64,000 nt of DNA from the NCBI GenBank assembly GCA_903851195.1, contig CAINNJ010000023.1:124001-188000 (forward strand). Direction: 5' to 3'. Shown piece after piece: positions 41,529-49,629 of the stretch. The first letter of the stretch is position 1, and every line of letters starts with the position of its first letter. Under the pieces are notes generated by a model. The model was not told where the DNA came from. It saw only the letters and a list, made by a program, of their open reading frames with translations, and ran no database searches. Origin of the DNA: an uncultured Acidobacteriia bacterium (lineage in GTDB: Bacteria; Acidobacteriota; Terriglobia; Bryobacterales; Bryobacteraceae). A program made the position numbers and the translations under genes.

Positions 41529-43346
41529 GTGGCGAACTGGCTCATGACTCCCGCGTATATCGGCCCTGGCGCGGGGTTCGCATTTTTCGGCTCCTTTCTG
41601 ACGCTGGTGTTGGCGGTGCTGGCCGGCCTGGCATCGCTGCTGATCTGGCCGTTGCGGGTTCTGCGGGGCCTGTTCCGGCGGCGGCGCGGGCAGGTGAAAA
41701 GGGCGATCTTTCTGGGGTTCGACGGGCTGGATCCGGGCGTGACGGAACGGCTAATCGCGGCCGGCAAGCTGCCCCACTTCGCGCGGCTGCAAGCGATGGG
41801 CGGCTATCGAAGGCTGCGGACGACATTCCCTGCGCTTTCGCCGGTGGCATGGTCCACGTTCGCGACCGGGGTGAATCCGGCGAAGCACAATATTTTCGAT
41901 TTTCTGAACCGCGATCTGCGCACGTATGCGCCGGAACTTTCCTCGGCGAAAGTGACGCGCTCGGCGGTGGAGATGCGGCGCAAAAGCGAACCGTTCTGGA
42001 AAATTCTGGGCCGGCACAACGTGAGCAGCACGATTCTGCGCGTGCCCATTACGTTCCCGCCGGAGGAGTTCAACGGGCGCCTGCTTTCGGCCATGTGCAC
42101 GCCGGATCTGCGGGGCACGCAGGGGAGTTTTTCGCAGTTCTTCGCGCCCGCCGGGGATCTGGAGGGGCCGGAAGGCGAGGCGATTCCGTTTCGCGTGCAG
42201 GACGGGCAACTACGGATTCAGGGGCAGACACTCCGGTTGACGAAGGGCGAATACACGCCGTGGATCCGGCTGCGATACGGCTCGGCGCGGGGCATTGTGC
42301 GGTTCCTGTTGACCGGCGAAGCGCCATCGTTTCGGTTGTACGCGACGCCGGTACAGATTGACCCGGAGAGCCCGGCGCTGCCGATCAGCCATCCGCGGTA
42401 TTACGCGATGTATCTGGCGAAACTGCTGGGGTCGTTCTCCACGCTGGGAATGGCCGAAGACACGTGGGCGCTCAATGAGGGCGCGATCGATCAGGCGGCA
42501 TTTCTGGCGCAGGCGCGGGAGATTCAGCGGGAGCGCGAAGCGATGTTCTTCAGCGCGCTGGACCATACGCGACGCGGCGTAGTGGCGTGCGTGTTCGATA
42601 CGACGGACCGGGTGCAGCATATGTGCTTCGGGCAGGCCGATGTGATCGAGACATTGTACGTGGAGATGGACCGGATTCTGGGGCAGACGCTGCCGTATGT
42701 GGATGCGGGGACGGCGCTGTTCGTGCTGTCCGATCACGGGTTTTGTTCCTTCCGGCGCGGCGTGAATCTGAATGCCTGGCTGCGCCGTGAGGGCTATCTG
42801 ACACTGCTGGATAATGCTGCGGAATCGGGTGAGTATTTCGAGGGCGTGGACTGGTCGCGAACGCGAGCTTATACGTTCGGGTTGAGTGGCGTTTATCTGA
42901 ATCTGCAGGGTCGTGAGGCGCAGGGCGTGGTGGCTCCGGAAGACGCGGCGGCGCTGCGCCGGGAGTTGGTGGCGAGGCTGTCGGGCCTGGTGGATGAACA
43001 GACAGGCGAGATGGCCGTGCAGGCCGTGTATCCGGCCGCGGAGATCTATCACGGGCCTTATCTGGGCGCCGCGCCGGACCTGATTATCGGGTACGCGGAG
43101 GGGTATCGGGCGTCCTGGGGCGCGGCGGTCGGGAAAACGTCGGCGCTCGTGTTTGAGGACAACACGAAAGCGTGGTGCGGGGACCACTGTGTGGATCCGC
43201 ATCTGGTGCCAGGGGTGTTGTTTTCGAATCTGCCGCTGGACGCCGCGGATCCGGGAATCGAGGATCTGGCGCCCACGGCGCTGCAGTTGTTCGGGGTTCC
43301 GGTCCCCGGGTGGATGGAAGGGCGTTCGGTGATTCCGGTTGCGTAA
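41529..43346 (+). CDS. Alkaline phosphatase-superfamily phosphodiesterase, membrane-anchored (paralog 1)
   Basis: A 605-residue protein of the type I phosphodiesterase/nucleotide pyrophosphatase family. An N-terminal membrane helix (FAFFGSFLTLVLAVLAGLAS) is followed by a basic stretch and the catalytic domain: metal Asp in FLGFDGLDPGV (D65), nucleophile region SPVAWSTFATG (Thr near 110), metal Asp/His in FVLSDHGFCSFRRGVNLNAW, and the late HCVDPHLVPGVLF. The first metal site and nucleophile are intact, so hydrolysis of a phosphodiester or pyrophosphate is likely. The start may be GTG 41529 or ATG 41544. The following gene is a paralog with the same order of motifs, overlapping by 8 bp. Confidence 0.82.
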   Translation: MANWLMTPAYIGPGAGFAFFGSFLTLVLAVLAGLASLLIWPLRVLRGLFRRRRGQVKRAIFLGFDGLDPGVTERLIAAGKLPHFARLQAMGGYRRLRTTFPALSPVAWSTFATGVNPAKHNIFDFLNRDLRTYAPELSSAKVTRSAVEMRRKSEPFWKILGRHNVSSTILRVPITFPPEEFNGRLLSAMCTPDLRGTQGSFSQFFAPAGDLEGPEGEAIPFRVQDGQLRIQGQTLRLTKGEYTPWIRLRYGSARGIVRFLLTGEAPSFRLYATPVQIDPESPALPISHPRYYAMYLAKLLGSFSTLGMAEDTWALNEGAIDQAAFLAQAREIQREREAMFFSALDHTRRGVVACVFDTTDRVQHMCFGQADVIETLYVEMDRILGQTLPYVDAGTALFVLSDHGFCSFRRGVNLNAWLRREGYLTLLDNAAESGEYFEGVDWSRTRAYTFGLSGVYLNLQGREAQGVVAPEDAAALRRELVARLSGLVDEQTGEMAVQAVYPAAEIYHGPYLGAAPDLIIGYAEGYRASWGAAVGKTSALVFEDNTKAWCGDHCVDPHLVPGVLFSNLPLDAADPGIEDLAPTALQLFGVPVPGWMEGRSVIPVA

Positions 43347-45060
43347 GTTTTGGCCGCTGCTCGGGGCCTTGTCGATGATGACGGGTTGCGGCGGCGGGGC
43401 GCACCGGAAGGTGATCGTGATCGGGGTGGACGGGATGGATCCGGGCTTCGTGGAGCGGCACTGGAATGCGTTGCCGAATCTGGCGCGCCTCCGGGACGAC
43501 GGGAGCTTTCAAAGGCTGCGGACCACCACCCCTCCGCAGAGTCCGGTCGCCTGGTCGACCTTCATTACGGGGCTCGATCCGGGTGAGCACGGGATCTTCG
43601 ATTTCGTGCATCGGGATCCGGTCACGAAGGATCTGTTCCTTTCAACGGATCGCACCATGGCGCCGCGGTGGGTGCTTTCGCTGGGGGAGTACCAACTGCC
43701 GCTCTCGGGTCCGCGCGTGGAATCGCTGCGCAAAGGGAAAGCTTTCTGGCAGACGCTGGCCGAGCGCGGGGTGCCGGTGACCATTGTGCGGATGCCGGCG
43801 AACTATCCGCCGCTGCCTTATGGGAACGAACTGTCGGGGATGGGAACGCCGGATCTGCGGGGCACCCAAGGCACCTTCAGTTTCTACACGGACGCGGCGG
43901 GGGAAGAGTCGAGAGCGGTCTCGGGCGGGTTGATTCGCCGGGTGCAGATTGTGCGGAATCATGTCGCGCTGCGGGTCGAGGGTCCGCCGAATACGCTGCG
44001 GAAGGATCGGGCCTTTGCTGCGGTAACGCTCGATGTGGATGTGGATCCGGAGCGTGCGGTCGCGCGGTTCGCGGTGGGCGAGGAGATGGCGGTGCTGCGG
44101 CAGGGCGAGTGGTCGGACTGGCTGGCCGCGGACTTTCCATTAGTTCCGCATGTGGCCTCGGTCCGGGGCATGTTCCGGGTTTATGCGAAACAGCTGAAGC
44201 CGGGCTTCGAGGTGTACGTTTCACCCGTGAATATCGATCCGGAAAAGCCCGCGCTGCCCATCTCGCAGCCGCCTTCGTATGCGGGCGAGGCCGGGCGATT
44301 TTATACGCAGGGCATTGGCGAGGACACCGCCGCGCTCCGTCAGGGCGTATTCGATCTGCCGGAGTTTCTCGCGCAGAGCCGGCTGGTACTGAAGGACGAA
44401 CAGATGCTGCTGGACCATGCCTTGCGCCGGTACCGCGACGGGTTTCTGTTCTTCTACTTTTCCTCGGTGGATCAGAATTCCCATGTGCTTTGGGGCCGGC
44501 ACGACGACGAGTTGCTGACGTTTTATCAGGCGGTGGATCGGGCGATCGGCGAGGTGCGAAGGCGCGAGCCGGAGGCGGCGCTGCTGGTGATGTCCGACCA
44601 TGGATTTTCCACCTTCAATCGCGCGGTGAATCTGAATGCCTGGTTCGTCGCGCAGGGTTTGATTACGGGGGATCGGCGCAAAGCCTGGGCGGCGGGACTG
44701 AACGCGGTCTATCTGGATGGCGCGGACCGGGAAGACGTCCGGCAGCGGCTGCTGGCGTTGCGGGATCCGGAAAACGGTCGCGTGGTGGTGGAGCGGGTGA
44801 GTGACGTGCAGGCGACGGCGGAGAATCGTGCACTGGCTCCGGATCTGGTGGTCGGCTATGCGCCGGGATATCGGGCGTCCTGGGCGACCGGCTTGGGGGA
44901 GTCCGCCGACACGGTGTTCGAAACCAATACCGATGCCTGGATTGCGGATCACTGCATCAACGCCGACGACGTGTCAGGCGTGTTGTTCCTGAGCCGCGGA
45001 CTGCGGGCGCCCGAGCCTTCGCTGAAGAGTTTATCGGGTGTGATTCTGAGGTTGTTCTGA
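43339..45060 (+). CDS. Alkaline phosphatase-superfamily phosphodiesterase, lipoprotein (paralog 2)
   Basis: A 573-residue paralog of the preceding protein with the same landmarks: VIGVDGMDPGFVERHWNALP, SPVAWSTFITGLDPGEHGIF, LLVMSDHGFSTFNRAVNLNA and HCINADDVSGVLFLSRGL. Instead of a TM helix it has a lipoprotein signal: starting at TTG 43339 the sequence LRKFWPLLGALSMMTGCGGG ends in a lipobox with Cys, so it is probably anchored to a membrane by lipid. That signal supports the TTG start, which overlaps the previous gene; ATG codons near 43375 would destroy the signal. It is followed with 1-bp overlap by a small RHH-like gene. Confidence 0.82.
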   Translation: MRKFWPLLGALSMMTGCGGGAHRKVIVIGVDGMDPGFVERHWNALPNLARLRDDGSFQRLRTTTPPQSPVAWSTFITGLDPGEHGIFDFVHRDPVTKDLFLSTDRTMAPRWVLSLGEYQLPLSGPRVESLRKGKAFWQTLAERGVPVTIVRMPANYPPLPYGNELSGMGTPDLRGTQGTFSFYTDAAGEESRAVSGGLIRRVQIVRNHVALRVEGPPNTLRKDRAFAAVTLDVDVDPERAVARFAVGEEMAVLRQGEWSDWLAADFPLVPHVASVRGMFRVYAKQLKPGFEVYVSPVNIDPEKPALPISQPPSYAGEAGRFYTQGIGEDTAALRQGVFDLPEFLAQSRLVLKDEQMLLDHALRRYRDGFLFFYFSSVDQNSHVLWGRHDDELLTFYQAVDRAIGEVRRREPEAALLVMSDHGFSTFNRAVNLNAWFVAQGLITGDRRKAWAAGLNAVYLDGADREDVRQRLLALRDPENGRVVVERVSDVQATAENRALAPDLVVGYAPGYRASWATGLGESADTVFETNTDAWIADHCINADDVSGVLFLSRGLRAPEPSLKSLSGVILRLF

Positions 45061-45254
45061 TGTTTTCACGACATACCGTCAAGCTGGATAAAGCGCTGCG
45101 CGACCGGGCGCGCGAGGCGGCCGAAAAGGCCGGTTACAGTTCGCTCGAAGAGTTCGTCGCGCACGCCATCGAAAAAGAACTGGCGCGCCTGGAAGAGGCC
45201 GAAGCGAAGGACGCCGTGGTGAAGCAGTTGAAGGGACTGGGGTATCTGGAGTGA
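45060..45254 (+). CDS. Small ribbon-helix-helix-like protein
   Basis: A 64-residue protein: MFSRHTVKLDKALRDRAREA, then AEKAGYSSLEEFVAHAIEKE and a charged helical tail ending LKGLGYLE. The pattern of a short strand (HTVKLD), a helix, a turn (GYSS) and a second helix (LEEFVAHAIEKEL) is that of CopG/MetJ-type DNA-binding proteins. It overlaps both neighbours by a few bases (TGATG at the start, GTGA at the end), so it is tightly coupled to the phosphodiesterase and membrane-protein genes. A DNA-binding or scaffold role is possible; no toxin partner is evident. Confidence 0.7.
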   Translation: MFSRHTVKLDKALRDRAREAAEKAGYSSLEEFVAHAIEKELARLEEAEAKDAVVKQLKGLGYLE

Positions 45255-45850
45255 GGTTCCTGCTGCTGGCGCTGGCGGGCGCGGTGTACGGGTTCCTGGG
45301 CGGCGCACTGTTCCGGCGCGTGCACCTTCGCGGCGAGATCAACCGGATTCTCGCTCACGTGCTGAGCTTCCGGTTGTTCATCGATGAGCCGGTACTGGTA
45401 TTCCGGGCGCAGGTGGAATTGCTCCGGGAGAATCTGCGGGTGCTGCGGAAAGTGGCGCTGCCAGGCGTTGTCATGGCAATCGTTTTCGTGCTTTCGTTCG
45501 GGACGCTGGACCGGTATTTCGGGCGTGGCGAGTTGCCGGCGGGGCGGCCGATGGTGATCACCGCTCCGGACGAAATCGCGCTGCCGGCGGAGATAGTCGC
45601 GGAGAGTCCCGCCGTCCGGATTCCCCGGTTACACGAGGTGTCCTGGCGGGTCCATGTGGCGCCGGGTTTCTCCGGTGGGCTTCCCGCGGGATTGCAGGCT
45701 CGGTATCCGCGAGCACGGATTTTCGGGGCGGAGTGGTGGCTTTGGTTTTTCGCGTTCAGTGGCGCGGGCGCGACGGCACTATACTCAGTCAGGTATGAGC
45801 GCTCCGCTGTGTTTTGTCCTGATGCCGTTCGGCGTGAAGAAAGGCGGTGA
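45251..45850 (+). CDS. Conserved membrane protein, function unknown
   Basis: A 199-residue protein with an N-terminal membrane helix (FLLLALAGAVYGFLGGALF), a juxtamembrane helical segment RILAHVLSFRLFIDEPVLVF, a second TM (VALPGVVMAIVFVLSFGTL), a beta-rich extracytoplasmic part (GRPMVITAPDEIALPAEIVA) and a third TM (WWLWFFAFSGAGATALYSV). The cytoplasmic helix/TM layout vaguely recalls EMC3/YidC-like proteins, but I cannot assign a family. The GTG at 45251 overlaps the RHH gene. Its last 56 bp overlap the start of the TIR-like/TPR gene. It closes the two-phosphodiesterase operon and could be their membrane partner. Confidence 0.65.
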   Translation: MRFLLLALAGAVYGFLGGALFRRVHLRGEINRILAHVLSFRLFIDEPVLVFRAQVELLRENLRVLRKVALPGVVMAIVFVLSFGTLDRYFGRGELPAGRPMVITAPDEIALPAEIVAESPAVRIPRLHEVSWRVHVAPGFSGGLPAGLQARYPRARIFGAEWWLWFFAFSGAGATALYSVRYERSAVFCPDAVRREERR

Positions 45851-47129
45851 CGGCACAATCGTCGATTTCGACCGCGTATACGCCGACCTGATTGCGCCGG
45901 CGGTGGCCGATGCGAATCTGGCGCCGTTGCGCGCCGACCAGGAAACCAACAGCGGCATCATCCATAAGCCCATGTTCGAGCGGCTGATCCTCTGCCCGTT
46001 CGCCGTGGCGGATCTCACGCAGGCCAATGCGAACGTCTACTACGAACTCGGCGTGCGGCACGCGTTCCGCCCGGCGAGCACGATCCAGATCATGTCCGAA
46101 GGCACGCGGCTGCCGTTCGACATCCAGATGTTGCGCACCATCCCTTATAAGCTTCTGCCCGATGGCACACCGGATCCGGCGAGGTTGGCAGCGGCTCGCG
46201 AGGGGATCGCGAAATTCCTGAGCGAAGCCCGTAAGGGCGCGAAGGACAGCCCGATCTTCCAGTTGCTGGACGGCGTGCGCGAACCCGTGCTGGAGCATAT
46301 GAGGACGGACGTGTTCCGCGATCAGGCGGAGTACTCAGTGCGCTGGAAGGACGCTCTGGCTGTCGCCCGGAAAGACAGCAAAGCTGCCGTTGGCGCTGTG
46401 GAGGCTCAACTGGGCGACATCGCGAACGTGGAATCCGGTGTTGTGATCGATTTATTCCTTTCTTATCGGGCAAGGTCGGCGTGGGCCGAGATGGTGGCGC
46501 TGGTAAGCAAGATGGCGCCTCCGCTGGCGCAAAGCGTCATGGTGCGGGAGCAACTTGGTCTGGCGCTGAACCGTTTGAAACGCCGTGACGAGGCGGAGCG
46601 GGTGTTAAACAGCCTCATTGAAGAGCGCGGGCCGAGCAGCGAGACGCTGGGCATTCTGGGACGGGTTTACAAAGACCGTTGGGAAGAAGAGCTCAAGGCG
46701 GGGAACGCAATCGAGGCGGAGGGCTTCCTCGAAAAGGCCATAGACACTTATCTGCAAGGCTTTGAGGCGGACTGGCGCGACGCCTACCCCGGCGTGAACG
46801 CGGTGACCCTGATGGAACTCCAGGAACCGCCGGATGAGCGCCGCGCCGGCCTGATCCCGGTGGTCCGTTACGCCGTGGATCGGAAGATCGCGCGCGGGAA
46901 GGCCGATTACTGGGATCACGCCACGCTGCTGGAACTGGCGGTCCTGGCGATGGACCAGAAAGAGTCGTCGCGTCATCTGTCGCGCGCGCTCGCCTGTATC
47001 CGGGAGAAGTGGGAACCCGAGACAACCGTCCGGAACCTGCGGCTGATTCGGGAAGCGCGCGAGAGGCGAGGTTCCGCGCCGGCGTGGAGTCAGCTGATTG
47101 AGGACACGCTCGCGAAGAAGGCCCTGTAG
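45795..47129 (+). CDS. TIR-like/deoxyribohydrolase domain plus TPR protein (ASK-type MAP3K N-terminus-like)
   Basis: A 444-residue soluble protein. Residues 1-125 form a nucleoside 2-deoxyribosyltransferase/TIR-like domain: CFVLMPFG at the N-terminus, D26 in IVDFDRVYADLIAPAV, FAVADLTQANANVYYELGVR with the likely catalytic E84, and IMSEGTRLPFDIQMLRTIPY. Residues about 130-440 are helical TPR-like repeats (MVREQLGLALNRLKRRDEAE, SETLGILGRVYKDRWEEEL) with the wording of the TRAFs-binding region of animal MAP3Ks, including EADWRDAYPGVNAVTLMEL. The same two-part layout occurs in ASK1-type kinases and in bacterial conflict-system proteins. The ATG at 45795 follows AGG and lies inside the upstream gene. 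A role in NAD+- or nucleotide-based defence or signalling is inferred. Confidence 0.72.
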   Translation: MSAPLCFVLMPFGVKKGGDGTIVDFDRVYADLIAPAVADANLAPLRADQETNSGIIHKPMFERLILCPFAVADLTQANANVYYELGVRHAFRPASTIQIMSEGTRLPFDIQMLRTIPYKLLPDGTPDPARLAAAREGIAKFLSEARKGAKDSPIFQLLDGVREPVLEHMRTDVFRDQAEYSVRWKDALAVARKDSKAAVGAVEAQLGDIANVESGVVIDLFLSYRARSAWAEMVALVSKMAPPLAQSVMVREQLGLALNRLKRRDEAERVLNSLIEERGPSSETLGILGRVYKDRWEEELKAGNAIEAEGFLEKAIDTYLQGFEADWRDAYPGVNAVTLMELQEPPDERRAGLIPVVRYAVDRKIARGKADYWDHATLLELAVLAMDQKESSRHLSRALACIREKWEPETTVRNLRLIREARERRGSAPAWSQLIEDTLAKKAL

Positions 47130-47132
47130 GCG

Positions 47133-47270
47133 TCAGCGTTTCTTCGGTTTCTGCGCTTTGGGATCCGAAAACGTCTTGCATTTCGGATGGCTGGCGCAAA
47201 CCGGTGTGTGTTCACGCCGGGCGCAGCCGCAGCGTCCGCATTTGTCGCCCGCGTTATAGTCTTCGTCCAC
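47133..47270 (-). CDS. 45-residue Cys-rich (zinc-ribbon-like) protein downstream of the selenoprotein gene
   Basis: A mini-protein that automated callers easily miss. Its GTG start at 47270 has CAGGAG six bases upstream. The product reads DEDYNAGDKCGRCGCARREH, then TPVCASHPKCKTF and a basic tail (SDPKAQKPKKR). C-x2-C-x-C, then Cys and His and a last Cys, could bind one zinc. Strong codon bias and the ribosome site support translation. It lies 51 bp after the readthrough stop of the radical SAM selenoprotein on the same strand and could be its partner or a substrate; that link is inference. It converges on the TIR-like/TPR gene 3 bp away. Confidence 0.6.
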   Translation of the reverse strand: MDEDYNAGDKCGRCGCARREHTPVCASHPKCKTFSDPKAQKPKKR

Positions 47271-47321
47271 GTTGAACTCCTGCTTCGATCTTCGCAGTTC
47301 CGGAACGAAGCCGTCGGTATT

Positions 47322-48668
47322 TCAGAGAAGAGCCAACTGCTCCTCGTCGGGCTCGGCTCAACAATACCAGGGTTCATTGAGATAAGGGACCGTGGCGCGC
47401 GCGGCGAGGTGGAAGTCCGGGGGAGTGCCGAACGCCCGGTTCCAGATCCGGCCGAAGGTGGCGGCGCGCGAGGCGCCTGCTTTGTCGCCTTCGCGGACGA
47501 TCTTCTGCAGGTCCGCGCAAAGCAGATCCATCGCGGGGTCGGGGTGTTTCCAGCGGTACTGCAGGGCGGCGGCGTCGAATTCCACGGGGCCGAGATCGTC
47601 GAGTTCCAGCATTTTCGAACCCGCCGGGATCAGCAGACGGATGGCGAACTGGATGGGCGCAACGTTTTCGATCAGGTCCAGATCGCGAATCGCCGTGAGG
47701 AAGTCCAGATACGCTTCGCGGGTTGTCCACGGCGTGAAGGTCACGAAGGTCGGCAGCATGGTGAGGCCGTGCCGGCGCGTGCTTTCGAGTGCCCGCACGA
47801 ATCCGACCCGCGTGTGGCCCTTGGCGAGGCGGGCAAGAACGGCGTCGTCGAGCGATTCCACGGCGCTGATCAGAAAGAGGCAGCCGGTGCGCGCGAGCAC
47901 CTGCAGGGCTGCTTCCTGCTGCAGCAGGTGTTCGACTTTGACGGTGACATCGTAAGTCAGGGAGGGGAATTCTTCATGCAGGGCCTCGACCAGCGGGAGG
48001 GCATGGCCGGGCCCGTTGAGGAAATCGGGATCCCCGAACGTGATGTGTTCCGCGCCCGCGGCGACCTGCTGGCGGATGTCGGCCAGCACGACTTCGCGGG
48101 GCACGATTCGAAACCGTCCTTCGTAAACGGGAACGATCGGGCAATGGCGGCAGAGGTGTTTGCAACCCCGGCTGGCTTCGGTATAGCCGGCCACTTTGCG
48201 CTGGCCGTTGTGCAGAAGACTCGCGTACCGGTGCAGCGGTGGCAAGCCGGTGCGATCCGGCGTCCGGAACGGCAGACGGTCGAGGATAACCGGAAGCGAG
48301 GAAGTCGCCCGTCCGCCGATGAGATCGGCCAGAGCCCGTTCGAATTCCCCGCCGACGATGTGGTGCACGCCGAGGCTGCGAAGCAGTCCCTCATTGACGG
48401 GGGCGTAAAGGCCGTAGCAGCAAACGCGCGCGGCCGGATTCAGGCGGCGGACCCGCTCGATCAGCGGCAGCGCCATCCGGGTCGCGGTGTGCATGGGCAG
48501 GTGGAACGCGATCCAGTCGGCGGCCGCGATCGCCTCGGGGGGCAACTCGTCGCGCGAAAGATCGAGCGCGACGACGTCGTGGCCTTCGGCGCGAAGCCAG
48601 GCGGCAGGCGAGGCGAGGCCGAAGGGCTGGTGCCCGAGATCGTAGGTGGAGAGCAGGAGAACTCGCAA
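47322..48668 (-). CDS. CUAEP-tail radical SAM selenoprotein (in-frame UGA = Sec)
   Basis: A 448-residue radical SAM protein if UGA at 47358-47360 is read as selenocysteine. An N-terminal B12-binding-like domain (RVLLLSTYDLGHQPFGLASP) precedes the cluster motif C169-x3-C173-x2-C176 (ASRGCKHLCRHCPIVPVYEG) and a TIM-barrel core (EHITFGDPDFLNGPGHALPL, CLFLISAVESLDDAVLARLA). Conventional reading ends at NEPWYC after 436 residues; continuing through UGA gives C-U-A-E-P-DEEQLALL and a UGA stop at 47322. A C-terminal C-[UC]-A-E-P tail is, as I recall, the hallmark of a named radical SAM (seleno)protein family found in Acidobacteria and others. A hairpin follows the UGA. The reaction is unknown. Confidence 0.82.
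47330..47359 (-). promoter_or_regulatory. Candidate bacterial SECIS hairpin at the Sec UGA
   Basis: On the mRNA, GAGCC beginning at the G of the UGA pairs with GGCUC 20 bases later, within coding sequence directly after the Sec codon, as bacterial SECIS elements require. The apical loop is GC-rich and its exact fold is uncertain. Confidence 0.45.
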
Positions 48669-48856
48669 GCCAACCTTATTATCATGGGTAGGGCTCTCCG
48701 ATTCGCAGCTCGGGCATAAGGTTATATAAAGTACCTCGGGAATCGGGTGCTGGTACGAGTAACCCTGTCCCTGATTCGTTATCCTCTGGTATTAGTTATG
48801 TATTGATTGCTATACTCAGCCGGACCGGAGTAAAGAGAGCGGAGGATGAAAGCTTT

Positions 48857-49621
48857 ATGAAGTTTGCCTTTCAGGCGTTGTTTGCGGGGGTGTTGATCTG
48901 GAATACGGCGGGTTCTTTGCAGGCGGGAACGGCCAATGAACTGGCCCCGTCGTGCGTCGGTCGGGGACTGCAGACCCTACAGGACTATCTGAGTCTTGAC
49001 GGGGAGTGTTCCGTGGGGATTCTGAACTTTTCCAACTTCAGTTTCAACGCTACAGGAACAGGGGATCTCTATTCGGCGTCTGATATTGCGGTGACGCCGG
49101 TTTTCAACGGCAGCGATACCGGTTTCGGGTTCAGTCATTATGGTGGCGGACAGTTTCAGGTGGCGGCAGGCCTGACGGCGACATATGTAATCGACTACAC
49201 ATACGTGATCGACGCCGGTCCCGTGGGCTCAGGTGCCGATCTCGGGATGGATCCCCCCTTCGGCAGCATCTCGATCGCGGAGGATATCTGCGTGGATTCC
49301 CATCTGACGTTTTCGTTGGGGGGAGCGCCGCAATGTTCCGTATTCAGTGATTTCAGTTCGGCTTCCGCCCCGCAGAGCCTTTCGGTGGATAACACAAATC
49401 CGCCGCAGTCGTGGACGGCGCATCTGAATCTCAGTCCGCGGGTACAGTCTTTCGCTACGGTGCAGGACACGATCAGTCTTACGGGGGGCATGAGTGGCGC
49501 GGGTTTTGACAACGTGACAAGCAGTGGGGCGATTATCAACAGCACACCCGAACCTTTTGCGTCCGTTCTGTGTTTGACCGGTTTGCTGGCCGTGATGGCG
49601 GGTAGACGGCTGGCTGGATAA
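48857..49621 (+). CDS. PEP-CTERM sorting-domain protein
   Basis: A 254-residue exported protein. The signal peptide is MKFAFQALFAGVLIWNTAGS with cleavage near LQA-G. The body is Ser/Gly/Thr-rich beta-type sequence with four Cys. The C-terminus is a PEP-CTERM tail: S-T-PEP, then FASVLCLTGLLAVMA and basic GRRLAG, which an exosortase would recognise and remove during export to the surface or matrix. The ATG at 48857 follows GGAGG by 11 bases. A TATACT -10-like box lies at 48811. The adenylate-cyclase sensor gene starts 8 bp after its stop, so the two are probably co-transcribed. No exosortase gene is in the window. Confidence 0.78.
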   Translation: MKFAFQALFAGVLIWNTAGSLQAGTANELAPSCVGRGLQTLQDYLSLDGECSVGILNFSNFSFNATGTGDLYSASDIAVTPVFNGSDTGFGFSHYGGGQFQVAAGLTATYVIDYTYVIDAGPVGSGADLGMDPPFGSISIAEDICVDSHLTFSLGGAPQCSVFSDFSSASAPQSLSVDNTNPPQSWTAHLNLSPRVQSFATVQDTISLTGGMSGAGFDNVTSSGAIINSTPEPFASVLCLTGLLAVMAGRRLAG

Positions 49622-49629
49622 TAATCTGC

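Noticed and set aside
47090-47377. A 95-codon minus-strand frame across the Cys-rich gene and the radical SAM 3' end
   Set aside because: The alternative frame (GTG 47270) has a better ribosome site and a Cys-rich conserved-looking product; this one is Arg/Asn-rich noise.
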